Both the position numbers and the translations under genes were made by a program. Below the pieces are notes generated by a model. That model was not told the origin of the DNA, searched no databases, and worked only from the letters and a program-made list of their open reading frames with translations. Shown piece after piece: positions 44,681-56,965 of a stretch of 64,000 nucleotides of DNA. Source of the DNA: Papio anubis (Eukaryota; Chordata; Mammalia; Primates; Cercopithecidae). Each line of letters begins with the position of its first letter. The stretch's first letter is position 1. The stretch spans positions 31,785,159-31,849,158 of the forward strand of contig NC_044988.1 of assembly GCF_008728515.1 (NCBI RefSeq). Direction: 5' to 3'.

Positions 44681-45317
44681 GATGAAAGCAAGGACACCTC
44701 CCTTCCCTCAGAATTAAAGACATGATCTGTATCTCTAATGGGCAAGGAGTTTCAAAGATTCACACTGTATGTGACAACTGGTATACAATATATTACATTG
44801 TAGCTTTGCCCTTTTTTTTTTTCCTTTCCTGCTTCAAGGTCAAAATCTCTCATTTTCTTATCTCTGCTAAAGAATTATTGGTTTGGTTTCCTGAGTTTCC
44901 TCTTTGCTTCAAGTTTTTCAATACTACAGAGATATGATTCTTTGACTAATAGCCTTTGGGAGACATTATGAGGAAAAAGTCTCTTTTTAATAAGGAAATC
45001 AAGAGTAACAGTGTCCAGTGGTTTTATTTGTGTGGTTGATTTCATGTGTGGATTTTTAATTGGCTCATATTTGAACAGGTGTCTAAGGATGGGGAGTTTT
45101 TTTTTCTGGAAACATTTATTGTATTCATCTCACTGTGGCAAGTTCCTTGTATCAGATGAAATCTGCATAGCTTTTAAAGAGAGGAATGTCCTGACTTATG
45201 TGAGCTACACATCCAATGAGTCTCAAAAAAAATGTAACTTAAACGAATTCATGTTTTAGGTGTATTGAAATAACTGCTACATAAAGTGAATGAAAGTCAG
45301 ACTATCTTTGAATCCCA
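44681..45317. other. Unassigned sequence
   Basis: No gene recognised. An 82-codon plus frame (45011-45259) is unremarkable. Confidence 0.5.
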
Positions 45318-45400
45318 CATTTTACAGATGAGAAAACCAAATGCCAGGGAGAGAAACTTGCTTTGCCTGAGGTCACACAGCTCATTATAGCTCAGCTGGA
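45318..45400 (-). mobile_element. MIR SINE fragment
   Basis: 'cattttacagatgagaaaaccaaatgccagggagagaaacttgctttgcctgaggtcacacagc' is the reverse-strand MIR core. Confidence 0.85.
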
Positions 45401-46344
45401 GAACTGAGCTCACTTGGAACTGGAGGACATTATAGCTCACTTTGTAGGACTCTCTAGTGTCTTTGTTTCAGTATCAGATTGTTATGTATTGAATTCTGTT
45501 TAAGGGATCATAAAACATTCAACTCCATACAGGCGCCAAGTCTCCTCAGAGAGGAAGAGAACTAGTATATACTTTCTTTTCCTCTTAGGAAAGATAGAGT
45601 TATTCTGTTCCTCTTTACCTGGTCATGGAGTGATTAAGATTTTATAAACGTAGGTGTAAAATGCATGGGAAGATTTCTTACCTAAAGAAAGGATTCTTTA
45701 AGTCAAGGATGTTCTCAGATCTGAAGCCTGTTTGGTTCACCAGCGCCACGATCTGAATGTCATAGCTCTGTCTGCATTACAGAGAAAACCACATCTCACA
45801 AGACTGGTTAGCTACTCATGTACATATAAGGCATCTTTCATATATGCCTACTTCATAAGGGTTTTGAGAGTAGGTGTTTGGCATCTTATATATGTACATG
45901 TGCATTTATTTGGAAGCCATTAGTATTTGTAGAGGCAATTCAAAGTCTTGTTTATTCATTAGAAGAATTTGATAGCTATAATTTCTTGATCTAAAAATTA
46001 CAAAGGTAATGGTACTTCTGGTTGATCAAAGCACATTTTTGGGAAGGGGTGGAGTAGAGAAGCTTTATCAACATCAATGACAGAAAATGGCTTTAAGTAA
46101 CAGAGATGCTTTATATGTCATCATTGAAGTTCCAAAACAATCTCAATCATGGAAGGACTGGGTGAGCTAAAATTTCAAACTGATGTAAAACAGCCTAACA
46201 GCAAACAGATGTGATTGATTTTAAGAGGCCTCAGATGAAGGCTCATGCAATTACAGTGAGAGGAATTGGCTGTTGTGAATAAATAACATTCTTGGTGACT
46301 AATCTGAAGGAGTTATGTTTGTAGGATTTTATTAGTCATTCTTA
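45401..46344. other. Unassigned sequence
   Basis: No gene recognised. Confidence 0.5.
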
Positions 46345-46740
46345 ATAATACATATATTTCTGCTGATTATAAAAATGTTACATATTCACTGTAGAAAAAT
46401 TGAAAAATAGAGAAAATATAAGGAAAATAATCTGTAATAATAGATTCTTTCAGCTAGTATATTTTCCTTCTATTTTTCTCTCTGTATACTTATAGATGTA
46501 AATGTTTAATAAAATGATGCTTAAGTACTGCTTTATATATTTCTTCTTTTATTTGACATAAGCGTTTATCCTATATAATTCTTGAAAATGTATTTTTCAA
46601 TTATATGAATTACATAATTCATATGAATTATATGAATTTATAGCTCTATTTAATAATTTCCCATTGCTGAATATTTATATTTTTGTAATATATTATTACT
46701 TATAATAACAAACACTGAATTCTTTACAGAAATGTGGTAA
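46345..46740 (-). mobile_element. Old L1-like 3' end; arm B of an inverted pair
   Basis: The block 'cagcagaaatatatg...tttttataatcagcag' style (read on the minus strand) resembles the 3' end of old L1/HAL1 elements. Most of it, 46430-46737, is the reverse complement of 49183-49472 at about 88-90% identity. It also carries a ~25-bp extra stretch made of ATTCATATAA-like repeats. Confidence 0.7.
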
Positions 46741-46918
46741 AGGACATTCTTGCAATATATCTTTATGTCCTACCTACAATTATTTACTGGAATAAATTAG
46801 AGGTTGACTCACAAGGCTAAAGCATATTAATGTATTTATAATTCCCAAAACTAATTGCTAAAATATCTTCCAGAAAGGGTACCAAATTACTTCCTCACCT
46901 ACAAAGCATGTAAGTGCC

Positions 46919-47142
46919 ATTTTTTTTTAAGAGACAGCTGTCACTCTTGCGGAGGCTGGAGTGCAGTGGCATGATTACAGCTCACTGCAGTCTCAAACTC
47001 CTGGGATCACATGATCTTCCCGCCTCACCTGCCCAATAGCTACCCATGTTGCCCAGGCTGGTTTTGAACTCCTGGCCTCAAGCAATCTTCTTGCCTAGGT
47101 TCCCCAAAACATTGGGACTACAGGTGTGAGTCACCATGCCCA
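46919..47142 (-). mobile_element. Internally deleted AluJ-type SINE
   Basis: Minus-strand Alu lacking about 60-70 bp between the arms ('cccaatagctacccatgttgcccaggctgg' joins the two directly). Old-family substitutions. Confidence 0.9.
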
Positions 47143-48837
47143 ATGTGAAAGTGCTAATGTTATCACACCTTCCAAATCCTTAATATTTAAATATTTGGAG
47201 TTAAAATATTGTGGATTTTAAATTTCCTTTATTAAGCATCTTTTTTAAATTTCAGAAATTAATGAGTGATATAAAGTCCTCTATTCGCACTTCCACATTG
47301 TCATTGCCAGTAGAAGCCTGAATAGCCTTAAATATAATGTCATATCCTGTAAAACCAGTAACTTAAGTTCTTGATTTTATTGGGACCAGGCAAACTGGAA
47401 GGAAAACATAGCTACATGTTTAAAAATCAAGACTATATCCTTTGATCCTTTTTTAACTCAGCTAATTGGCTCAGAACATTGTTTTAAAATTTTTCTTCTA
47501 TGATAACTACATCCAATACTTCACTACATTTTTGATACCTGAAGGTAGATTCAAGGGGAACTAGATATTGTGACAATGAGCTCATTAGAAGAGGTTCAAA
47601 CCTTGCTGGAATCATAGAAAGACTGAGATATCAGCCTGGTAAATAAGTAAGGGAGAGACATACCTACCCTTTTTGCTAAATGAAAGACATCTTAACAATG
47701 TCTGAAGTAATTAAAGTAGAACTCCAAGTAGGAATTGAGTACTCTGACGTATGAGTGGATGTGTGTATTTATGGATGCACATATGAACCAGGTTAGTCAC
47801 AGGAACTGCATGGTTCTTGTTGTGGTTGGGATGAACAGTCAATAGATTTTTGTTATGGGGTCTTCGGCAAGGCTTTTTTTTCAGAATAGGATGTACGATA
47901 ATGTAGCTACTTCACACTCACTTTTTACAACCCACTCCTCTTTGCACACTATCAAAATCCTATCTTCTCTGATGGAAGGAAAAAGAGGGAGCAGTCTGGG
48001 GTCAGTCTGGGCTTTGAAAAGTTGAGATTTGTGGTTAAAGCCCTTTAGTGTGTGGCGGGGGAGATTGGGGGTGCAGTGAAAGAATAGTCAGGTTCACTGA
48101 TTTTATAGTGATTCACCTGATCAAGGAGAATGTGTCTTATTTAAAATTTCAGGAAAATAATACACTTTAATAGCAGTGTCATGCTAATGCCAAGATACCC
48201 AGAAGGTCAACCCCAAACTCAACAATTAAAGTGTAATGTTTATGGAATGTTCCTAAAGCAACCAATAATGAATAATCTAAAACTGTGTCTACAGAACTTT
48301 TAATAACTATTAGTTCTTTTGAACCAGTTATTTGAAAATGTGCATTTTTAAAACCCTAGTTCCTTGCCGCACTTAGTTATTTTAAACCGTATAGAGACAG
48401 AGCAGGTGGGTTAAGTGGGAACATATCTTAGTTCAAGGATTGAATACAAAACCATCGCTTTGTATACCAGCATTTCTTTTGCAATATCCAAGAATAAATT
48501 GGAAACTTGGGAACAACATATGCAGAACATGTCTTTCCAGAGAGTATGGTAATTCATGATAATTTCCTCTTACAGAAAACAGAAGATGAAATAGTGGGAT
48601 AGGCTTAGTTCTGACCATCAAAAAATAATGGATGGAGAAATACGTGGCAGGAAGCTGGGAAAAAATTACCCAAGTCACCGAGGAGTCACTGATACATAAA
48701 GAAATGAAAGCCTCTGCAGGCATGGACTCTAGACCAGTGTTCTTCAAAGGGGTTGAGTTTTCCCCCAGAGAGAACGTGGGATGACACATTGGAGTGTGGA
48801 AGAAAATGCTGAACTATTAAAAATTTTTTTCGTAGTT
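47143..48837. other. Long unassigned AT-rich stretch
   Basis: No gene in 1.7 kb. A 118-codon minus-strand frame (48433-48789) has no recognisable domain and no supporting signals. Confidence 0.5.
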
Positions 48838-49182
48838 ATGATGGACTGAATTGTGTCCTTCCAAAACATATGCGCAAGGTCTACCTACCAGTAGCTATGA
48901 ATGTTACCTTGTTTGGAAATAGGGTTTTGCACCTGTAACCAAGTTCACAAGAGGCCATACTGAATTTGAAGAGATTCTAAATTCCATGGCTGTCCACATA
49001 AGAAGAAGAGAGGACACAGAGATACATGCAGGAAAGACAGCCATGTGAAGACAGAAGCAGAGACTGGAGCCATGCAGCTCCAAGGAATTCCAGGGACTGC
49101 AAGGCACCATAAGAAGCTGAAAAGCAAAGGGCAGCTTCTTCCTTTCATCTTTCAAAGGAAATGTGACCCTGCTGACACTTTA
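48838..49182 (+). mobile_element. MLT1-type LTR (MaLR)
   Basis: 'tatgatggactgaattgtgtccttccaaaacatatgc', 'ttgtttggaaatagggttttgc', 'gccatgtgaagacagaagcagagactgg' follow the MLT1 consensus order. Truncated at the right, where arm A of the inverted pair begins. Confidence 0.85.
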
Positions 49183-49472
49183 CAGTATTTCTGTCAAAAA
49201 TTCAGTGTTTATCATTATAAGTAATAATACATTATAAAAATATGAATATTCAACAATGGGAAATTATTAAATAGTGCTATATATTCATATAATGCCATTG
49301 AAAACTACATTTTCAATAATTATGACATAGGATAGATACTTGCTTATGTCAAATAAAAGAAGGAATATATGAAGCAATACTTAGGCATCATTTTGTTAAA
49401 CATTTACATCTGTAAGTACACAGAGAAAAAAATAGAAGAAAATATAATAGCTGAAAGAATCTATTATCATTA
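49183..49472 (+). mobile_element. Old L1-like 3' segment; arm A of an inverted pair
   Basis: Inverted counterpart of 46430-46737. The longest near-identical block is 49343-49472, with about nine differences in 122 bases. Begins right at the MLT1 end. Confidence 0.75.
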
Positions 49473-49479
49473 TGGTTAG

Positions 49480-50136
49480 ATTCAATAAGACTCTAATCAT
49501 ATTTTAACTAATATGGTGCAACATTAGTGAGTTAAATACCAGCCATGTGATAGGCACATGGGTCAGAGCTAGAAGAATATGAGTAACATTGTAGAACAAA
49601 AAAATGTCATCTAAAGCTGCACTAGCACATTCTATTACTTCACTGTGCCGAGTAATGCACAATAGTTTCTTCCATAATTCCTTCTGATGCAGATGACCAC
49701 ATATATAACTATGGAGAGGTTTTATTTTATGTGATGTCCAAGGTAAAACTGTTTAACAATGACCATTAGAAATAGCAATGATTGCAGTGACGCTTCCTAT
49801 GCTTTAATTCTTTGATCAGCATTTCTTCTAGGTTTATAAACTATAAAGCTCATCAAACTCTCCAAACCAAATCCCTTGGCAAATCTGGGTACAGCAGGCC
49901 TTCACAGGGATCCAAAAATTTTAAATAATGTTTCAAAATATTTCTCTACAAGTGGCTGAGCTAGATCCAAAAATCAGCCTATATTTATTTTTCAATGCAT
50001 CCTTTGATTTCTATTTTTGTATGTCTTACAAAATATATAATATATGAGTTTCTATATATGCTTATGTACACATAGATCTGTCTATGTATGTGTATATATA
50101 TATATGTGGATAGATATATATAGCATATCTGTATAC

Positions 50137-50140
<4 letters not shown>
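49480..50140. other. Unassigned AT-rich sequence
   Basis: Nothing recognised; TA-rich from 50030 leading into the GT array. Confidence 0.5.

Positions 50141-50174
<34 letters not shown>
50141..50174. repeat. (GT)17 microsatellite
   Basis: Seventeen uninterrupted GT units, preceded by TATATA-rich sequence (50093-50139). Confidence 0.95.
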
Positions 50175-50176
<2 letters not shown>

Positions 50177-50251
50177 TTAGAGAGAAACTATTTAGTTCTG
50201 GGCTTTCTATTATTATTACTGTAGTACATGCACATAATTAAAAGAGTATTG

Positions 50252-50560
50252 GGCTGGGCACGGTGGCTCACACCTGTAATCCCAGCACTTTGGGAGGCCA
50301 AGGTGGGCGGATCACGAGGTCAGGAGATCAAAACCATCCTGGCTAACATGGTGAAACCCCGTCTCTACTAAAAAAATATTTAAAAAGTAGCCAGGCATGG
50401 TGGTGGGCACCTGTAGTCCCAGTTACTTGGGAGGCTGAGGCAGGAGAATGGCGTGAACCCAGCAGGCGGAGCTTGCAGTGAGCTGAGATCACACCACTAC
50501 ACTCCAGCCTGGGTGACAGAGGGAGACTCCGTCTCAACAACAACAACAACAACAACAAAA
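50252..50560 (+). mobile_element. AluY SINE
   Basis: Full-length plus-strand Alu with AluY-type 'cacgaggtcaggagatcaaaaccatcctggctaac' and a (CAA)n tail. Confidence 0.95.
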
Positions 50561-51065
50561 GATAAATATTGGTATACTTGGGGAAGACATACATAAAGTG
50601 TTTTTATTCATAGGTGCAGATGATCAAAAAACTTTAAAGACCATTTCTACAACTTTCAGTATATAAATTTCATAAAGTTAATGAAAACACTAGGTTCTAT
50701 TTTATTGCTCGAGCAATAAAATGAATGACAGCTCCAGAATGATGGGAGACTGTCAAAAATAAAATGTTAATAGTACAATCATAAATGGACCTGATGGGGA
50801 AGAAAAGGGCAGTTATTGTCATACCTGTGAGGTTGCATAGGGAACTCTCCTAGGAGTTCAGAGTTTAAAAGAATATTTGACAATAAGGTAGGGGGAGATT
50901 CTATCCAAAGCAGTACAAAGGGACAGCACCTTACTGAAAAAGAATGAAAACACTGACATTCACGAAGTGCAGAGGCTTTTAGAAAATACCAAGGAAAACA
51001 AGGATTTCAAACCCAAAATATCTGAAGAGAGATACTAAGAATAAGGATGAGAATAAAGGAAGAGG
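50561..51065. other. Unassigned sequence
   Basis: No gene or repeat recognised. Confidence 0.5.
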
Positions 51066-51300
51066 AATTGGAATTAAGATTTACTGTGGGCTTACTGTGT
51101 GTTAATCACAAATACTATCTTATCTCTTTTAATATTTGTAAAAGTCTGATGAGACAAGGATTACAAATACTACTTTATAGGTGATGGATGAGGTGAGGAA
51201 ACTGGGATGTTAGATTCATTAACCTGACCAAGATCACTCCAGTACCAACCAGTATATAGAAGAGACTGAACAGAACCAGCACATAGCAGACTCCAAACTG
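51066..51300 (-). mobile_element. MIR SINE, diverged
   Basis: 'ttactgtgggcttactgtgtgttaatcacaaatact' then 'aggtgaggaaactgggatgttagattcattaacctgaccaagatcac' follow reverse-strand MIR order. Confidence 0.65.
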
Positions 51301-51469
51301 TGGTCTCTTTACTACATAAGGGTGCTAACCTACTAAGATTAAAAACTTCCTCCCTTCCTTTCTTCCTTTGCAAAGCATTACATGGCCATATTTTAGCTGC
51401 TTCTTTCAATTGTGCTAGACTAAGTTCTTAGTGAGAGACGGATATCAGCTGATGACGCCTTCACTCAGT

Positions 51470-51660
51470 TAGTAATTCCACAATATTTCTGGGTGTCTGA
51501 AATATATTAAGTAAAGAGGGATACACCATAGAATAAGACTCAATCTCTCTTCTCAGGCAGCTCACATACAGAAAATTACAGCAATAAATAGGTGCTCTAA
51601 CAGAGGTACTACAGGGCTGTAGGAGCCATGGGCAGGAGTGTGAAGTAGATGGTTTGCCTC
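51470..51660 (+). repeat. Ancient mammalian interspersed repeat
   Basis: 'tctcttctcaggcagctcacatacag' and 'aataaataggtgctctaacagaggtactacagggctgtagg' fit the unnamed old family seen at 3540-4250. Confidence 0.45.
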
Positions 51661-52629
51661 CTTCTTACCTTTTAAGAAGGGTAGAAAAAATATTACCCAT
51701 GAGGATGAAACACAAGGTATGTCAGAAGAAAAGTAATAGAAGAATAAGATGATTTAAATTCACTCACAAAATTATACACTAAGAAACTGTAAAAACATAA
51801 ATATCTGAAAGAAAAATAATGTTATCCTGGTTTGCAAAAAGCAGAAAAGACAAAGTCCAAAATTCCAGGCAGATGTTGGCTATTGCTCCTTTGTGCTTTC
51901 CTTTTTTTTTTTTTCCCCAGAACTGGTCATTAAACAGATGGTTGATAAAGATTTAGAAAGAAAGTAGTAACTTTCAGGATGAACATGGCATAAGTCAGCA
52001 TTTTCCACTTTTCCTTCTGGAAGCTATCCAAAAACAAGGAGAATCGAAATATTCTGCAGATGGCAAACCTCATTTTCTGTAAAACTAGGAGAAGGAGATA
52101 ATCTGCAGTCTTCGACATATGTGTAAGGGCTGTAAAAGCAGTCAGGATTGGTTATTAGTCATGTGGGAAAAGGTGCAAAAGAAGTGCAAAGAGGGACAAA
52201 AGAGCCCAGCGGCAGCACATCTTAGCACCTGAAAATAAGAAGCATTTTTCTGAAATGCAAAAGGTATATTCCTTGTTTGTAACATCTTGTGCAGGAACTG
52301 GGGTGAGCAGAGCTTTGGGCAGAAATGCTCCTGGAACTGGAGCATGGTGGAACTACCTAAAGAATACAAGAGGAGCCATTGTTGCAGGAAGTAGTGTGAT
52401 TCTGTGGCAACCTAGAAGAAGAAGAAGTTTGAGTTGAGAAAAACCGATAGCATGAAAACTGTCACATCTTCTTCTGCCACAGAAACTTCCTCCTGTAAAT
52501 AACTGCCCAGAAAAGTCCTATAATTTGATGAACAATAACATCAAAACAACAAGCACGAGAGAGGTGATCAGGAAAAAAAGCAGAAAAAAGTAGTAAAATT
52601 TACAAACACATGAAAAACGTGTATCAGTA
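51661..52629. other. Unassigned sequence
   Basis: No gene recognised. The part 51930-52440 has frames on both strands (62-75 codons) without known motifs; it may be an old L1-internal piece but I cannot confirm this. Confidence 0.45.
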
Positions 52630-53105
52630 AAATGATGCCATGGCACATATAAAAAAGTGAGCAAATATTTTCTCACGATTTTTGAAACATAATGAAGTCT
52701 TCACCTGTATGAAGGAAGCAATAACTTTCATGAAGGAAGATCATGATGCAGACGGAAGGGAACAAGAAGGATCTTAATGTGCAGATACGGAAATGTCTTT
52801 GAGAAGTATTGCTAAATGAAAAAGGACGTAGAAAGCAGATACAGAATATTACTATTTAGGTATAAAAGCAGTGAGGAGGAAATAAATAAGAAAGTAGATT
52901 CTTACCTTTACAGTGTTTTGTAATTTTATATCTAAAATGAAACTCTGAGAGGATATGCAAGAAATAATAACTGAGGCTACATGATGGGGGAAGAGGAGGG
53001 GCCCAAATGAGGTTAAGGAGATAGAAAGTCATGATAATTAGAGATCTAGCTCAGTTTCACTACAATAAAAGCGATGTCCAATTAGTTTCATTTCCTTTTT
53101 TTTTT
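52630..53105 (+). mobile_element. Old L1 (L1M) 3' region
   Basis: 'gaagtattgctaaatgaaaaagga', 'agatacagaatattactatttaggtataaaa' and 'ctctgagaggatatgcaagaaataataactgagg' are L1M 3' blocks. Confidence 0.65.
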
Positions 53106-53989
53106 GGCAGAGTTATTGGACTGGGCTATGAGAGTGAAGTCAGAAATTAAGTTTATTTAGATATCATATTCCAAAAAGGTCATATTATATTTCTTTCTGA
53201 CCTAGATGGAGAAATGTGGCCTGGGAATGAATACAGGTGAGTGGATTTTGAGCTACTTCCATGACCAAAGCCAAAAGGTGTGAAGAAAGCTGAATACATG
53301 CAAACTTTGAAGAAAGATTACATCCTTGGCTTTTTTCTACTTAATATTTTTTAAATCTAAATTTGCCTATTAAATCTGCAAAAGATAAAATGGTAGGAAT
53401 CACTAATATGCTAAAAACTTTAAAAGAAATAATCCACTGGCTCTAGTAAAGATCCAAAAACGATAGATAATTGAATGAGTGGAATAAATACAAAAACCTG
53501 TACCGAAGTTGAAAAAGACCAGCTGCATACTAGGAAAAGGGAGAAATGTGATTTGAAAGTCAATCATGCAAAAATACACTTCTTGTGTTTAATTGACTAT
53601 ACACTCAAGTAAAATGGATCCCAAACTTAAAAATATATTACTGTGATTAAAAACAGAAATAGTTACTATTGCTCTGATCCCAGCATTTATCAGAACACAT
53701 ATGCTGTCGTCCTGTAATTAGTTCTGAAGAAATGTTTTAAAAGGGGACACTGATAACCAGGGTATTTCAGAGGGGGAGAACTTAGAATTTCAAGCTATTT
53801 CAAAATCACTCTTATGGGAGGGAGGAGTTGAGGATGTTAGCTTAAAGACAGGTAGGCTAGAAGGACATTTGGTAAAACTCTCCAAATATTTGAACAATTG
53901 CCATTTAGAGGTTACAGCCAACTTACTTTGTTCGAGTTCAGAAACACAACTAAGATCAATAAGTGGAATTTATAGAAAGTAAGATATAG
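53106..53989. other. Unassigned AT-rich sequence
   Basis: No gene recognised. Confidence 0.5.
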
Positions 53990-54770
53990 AATCAACAGCA
54001 AGGATAATTTTTTAATAATTGGAGATGTTGAAAATGGGGGACATTAATAGCCAAGGACCATATGAAGCATAACCTAACCTTACCAAAACTTAAATACAAA
54101 CCAAACAAGATGCTACTGTAAAAAAATATTTTTGGGTCTATCAGACTGACACAAATCACAGAGATGGATAACATGAAGTTTAGGAAAAGATGTAGAGAAA
54201 TGAACATGCTTATTTATTGCTGGTGCAAGGGGAAACTGGTGCAACCACTGAGAAAAGTAGTATCTATCAGAGCATAACAGGTACATACTGTGATTCAGCA
54301 TTTCCATTTCTAGGCATCTCATTTGAAAACACTCATGTCACTGTACACACTGTGTGTTCCAAGATGTTCAGTGCGGAATTTGTTGCAATGCCAAAATAAT
54401 TGAAAGCAACCTGAATCAGTCAATCAGAGATTTTTTTTAAAAAAAAATCATAGTACAACCATGCTCTGGACTATTATGCATGTATTAAAAAGAACAAAAA
54501 AAATCTATCTGTGCAGATTCAGGACTTATTACTAAGTAAAAATTAAGTTGCAGACTTCTAGTGTAACTTGTACAAACAAGTCCCACCATGATGTTCTTTA
54601 CCGGCACATCACGGAAAAATCACCTGAAAGTATACAAATCAAAACTGTCACATCAGAGGTGCGGGGTGAGGTGTGGGACTGGAGAAGGATTCTATACACT
54701 TGTGTAGTTTTGAGTTATATGTATGTTAGATTTTTGTAATTAAAGAAATAAAGACTTCCAAAATGAAAGA
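53990..54770 (+). mobile_element. Old L1 (L1M/HAL1-like) 3' region
   Basis: 'ttattgctggtgcaaggggaaactggtgcaaccactgagaaaagtag', 'gattcagcatttccatttctaggcat', 'tgaaagcaacctgaatcagtcaatc' and 'actattatgcatgtattaaaaagaac' follow L1 ORF2-end/3' UTR order. Confidence 0.75.
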
Positions 54771-54774
54771 GTTA

Positions 54775-55776
54775 GTTTGTGAGGTGGTGAGCTCTTTGTC
54801 ACAGGAGTATTCAAGCACAGACCTTTCTCTGCTTAATAGTTTTGAAATAAAAATTTGACTGTTACATCTGCAAAAGATAAAATAGAAGGAAGAGTGGGAG
54901 GTAGCGAGGAAAGAAAGTTGAATAAGATGACCTCTGAGTACCCTTGATACCCTGAAGGTCTTGGAACCACTCCTCTACTCTTCCATCCTCTAACTCACAC
55001 AGCAGAGTTCCAACAAGGTGAAATAGGACATTGAAAAAATGAGAGATAAATCGAGGTAAATCTTGCAGATAACTCATGAAATCCATTTCCACAGAGTCCT
55101 TCCTGACACTATATGCTGCCTCTGGAATGCTTTTCTCCCCTGTATACAGATCAATTTTATTGTACTAAATTTGGGGGTATGTGGCCAGACCGACCGATGT
55201 AAGTCAGTCCAGGAAGCTGACACAAGGTTTAAACACTTGATCATTCAAGCCTTGGCAAGTACTCCTGTGAGCTGCTGGATTTCCTTCCTTCCTCCACGGT
55301 CAGGCGGAGAACACTGCCTTTGAGTTATGTGAAGCTCCTCTTCCTTACCACACACATTGCTCAGGCAGGCCTCTGGAAAGCTTGCTGTCCGTTTGTACAT
55401 GCTGGAGTCTCAGGGGCCCGCCGGCTTCTTCCTGCTCCCAGACCTCAATGCCCAGGAAAAAGAGGTGAAAACATATCTGTACTTTCCTGCTTACCGTTTA
55501 TTGGCTACAAACAGCATTTTCCCTGACAGCGTCTCCCCTTCCTTGGCCAAGAGGAGTCTGCAGGAGGCACCGCACCTGGTACCAATGAGTCAGAGGCTCA
55601 GTTGGGGCTGTTGACAGCCAAACCGTTACCCTGTAGGGCAAGAAAAAGAGATAAAAGCCAATCACATGTCAGACCCACATTAATGGGTTGGACTGCAGAC
55701 TAAGGTTGATAGTGGTTTTCGTTCTTTTGAGTCATAGAGCCCTTTGATGAGAAGAATAGCTCAATTTATGGAGCAG
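54775..55776. other. Unassigned sequence with a CpG-enriched part
   Basis: A small L2-like piece lies near 55085-55160. The part 55165-55640 holds ten or more CpGs and three overlapping frames (68-86 codons) with no family I recognise. Confidence 0.45.
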
Positions 55777-56069
55777 GCCGGGCGCGGTGGCTCATGGCTG
55801 TATAATCCCAGCACTTTGGGAGGCCAAGGCAGGCGGATCACAAGGTCAGGAGATCGAGTTCAGCCTGGCCAATATGGTGAAACCCCATCTCTACTAAAAA
55901 CACAAAAATTAGACGGGCATGGTGGTGGGCCCCTGTAGTCCCAGCTACTCGGGAGGCTGAGGCAGGAGAATAGCTTGAACTTGGGAGGCAGAGGTTGCAG
56001 TGAGTGAGATCACACCTGGGTGACAGAGAAAGACTCAGTCTCAAAAAAAAAAAAAAAAAAAAAAAAAAA
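55777..56069 (+). mobile_element. AluS/Y SINE
   Basis: Plus-strand Alu starting GGCCGGGCGCGGTGGCTCA with a 27-base A-tail (56043-56069). Flanks TTATGGAGCA (55767-55776) and TTATGGCGCA (56070-56079) are a target duplication with one difference. Confidence 0.95.
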
Positions 56070-56082
56070 TTATGGCGCAAGT

Positions 56083-56205
56083 ACCATATGCTGAGTACTG
56101 AATTAAGAGTTTATGTATATAATTTTAGTAAATCTATACAATCATCCTATGAAGTATGCCCAGAGAGGTTAAACAATTTGCCCAACATCACATAGGACAA
56201 CTGGG
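56083..56205 (-). mobile_element. MIR SINE fragment
   Basis: 'tatgctgagtactgaattaagag' then 'cccagagaggttaaacaatttgcccaacatcacatagg' is reverse-strand MIR. Confidence 0.8.
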
Positions 56206-56760
56206 GAACCATGCTTCAAACTGATAGACTTGGCCACCATGGCAACCTGTATTTCTGAATCAAAGCTCATTAGAGGCCCAATAAGTAACAAGGTTAAATC
56301 AGAAGCTGATTTGCTTGGATAGTGCAGCAAAGGGAGATGTCTAGAGTCTGGCCTCTGACTGACTCCTGCCAACCTGTTCAGGGGTCTTGAAGGGGCTTCT
56401 GGAGGCAAGAAAAACTACCAGAGCATATGGCGTCTACCATGCTTCCAGCTCTGACATCCTGTGTGTGTCTGCCTGAGTGTTAAATGGAGTTTCCTCATTT
56501 TATATGAAAAAGTGAGAAAGTCTTGCTGTGCTTCTACACCAAGGTCACCTGTCCAGGGGTTGGGCAGTGGTTGCTGGCTGAAGGGGAGCAAGGGGCACAT
56601 TAAGCATGGGGCAAATTCCTAGAGGGTTAATTTTGACTAGAAGATTTGGGGAAAAATTATATGTAATTTACCTACCTAAGTAATATAAATGACTTTTATA
56701 TCAAAATATACTCAGATATAATATAGAATAGAATGCAAATCTTCCTTCCCCTTCTTCTTC
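56206..56760. other. Unassigned sequence
   Basis: No gene recognised. Confidence 0.5.
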
Positions 56761-56761
56761 T

Positions 56762-56965
56762 GTTTTTTTTTTTTTTTTTTTTTTTTTTGAAACAGGGTTT
56801 CTGCCCTGTTTCAAGGCCTGTTTTTCCGTTGCCCAGAGCTCAAGTGATCCTCCCACCTCAGCCTCCCAAGTAGCTGGGACTACGGGCATTCACCACCATG
56901 CCCAACTAATTTTTAAAAAAACCTTTTGTGAGATAGGGTCTTGCTATGTTGCCCAAGCTGGCCCA
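56762..56965 (-). mobile_element. Rearranged Alu fragment
   Basis: A 26-base T-run, then a part of the right arm ('agctcaagtgatcctcccacctcagcctcccaagtagctggg') and the start of the left arm. The usual first ~50 bases after the tail are replaced by a perfect hairpin (56789-56812). Confidence 0.88.

Noticed and set aside
48433..48789. 118-codon minus-strand frame
   Set aside because: No domain, no splice, promoter or poly(A) signals noticed, and AT-rich composition makes a chance frame likely.
52205..52240. 'cggcagcacatcttagcacc' as a U6 snRNA start
   Set aside because: Only about ten bases resemble U6 and the rest of the RNA is absent.
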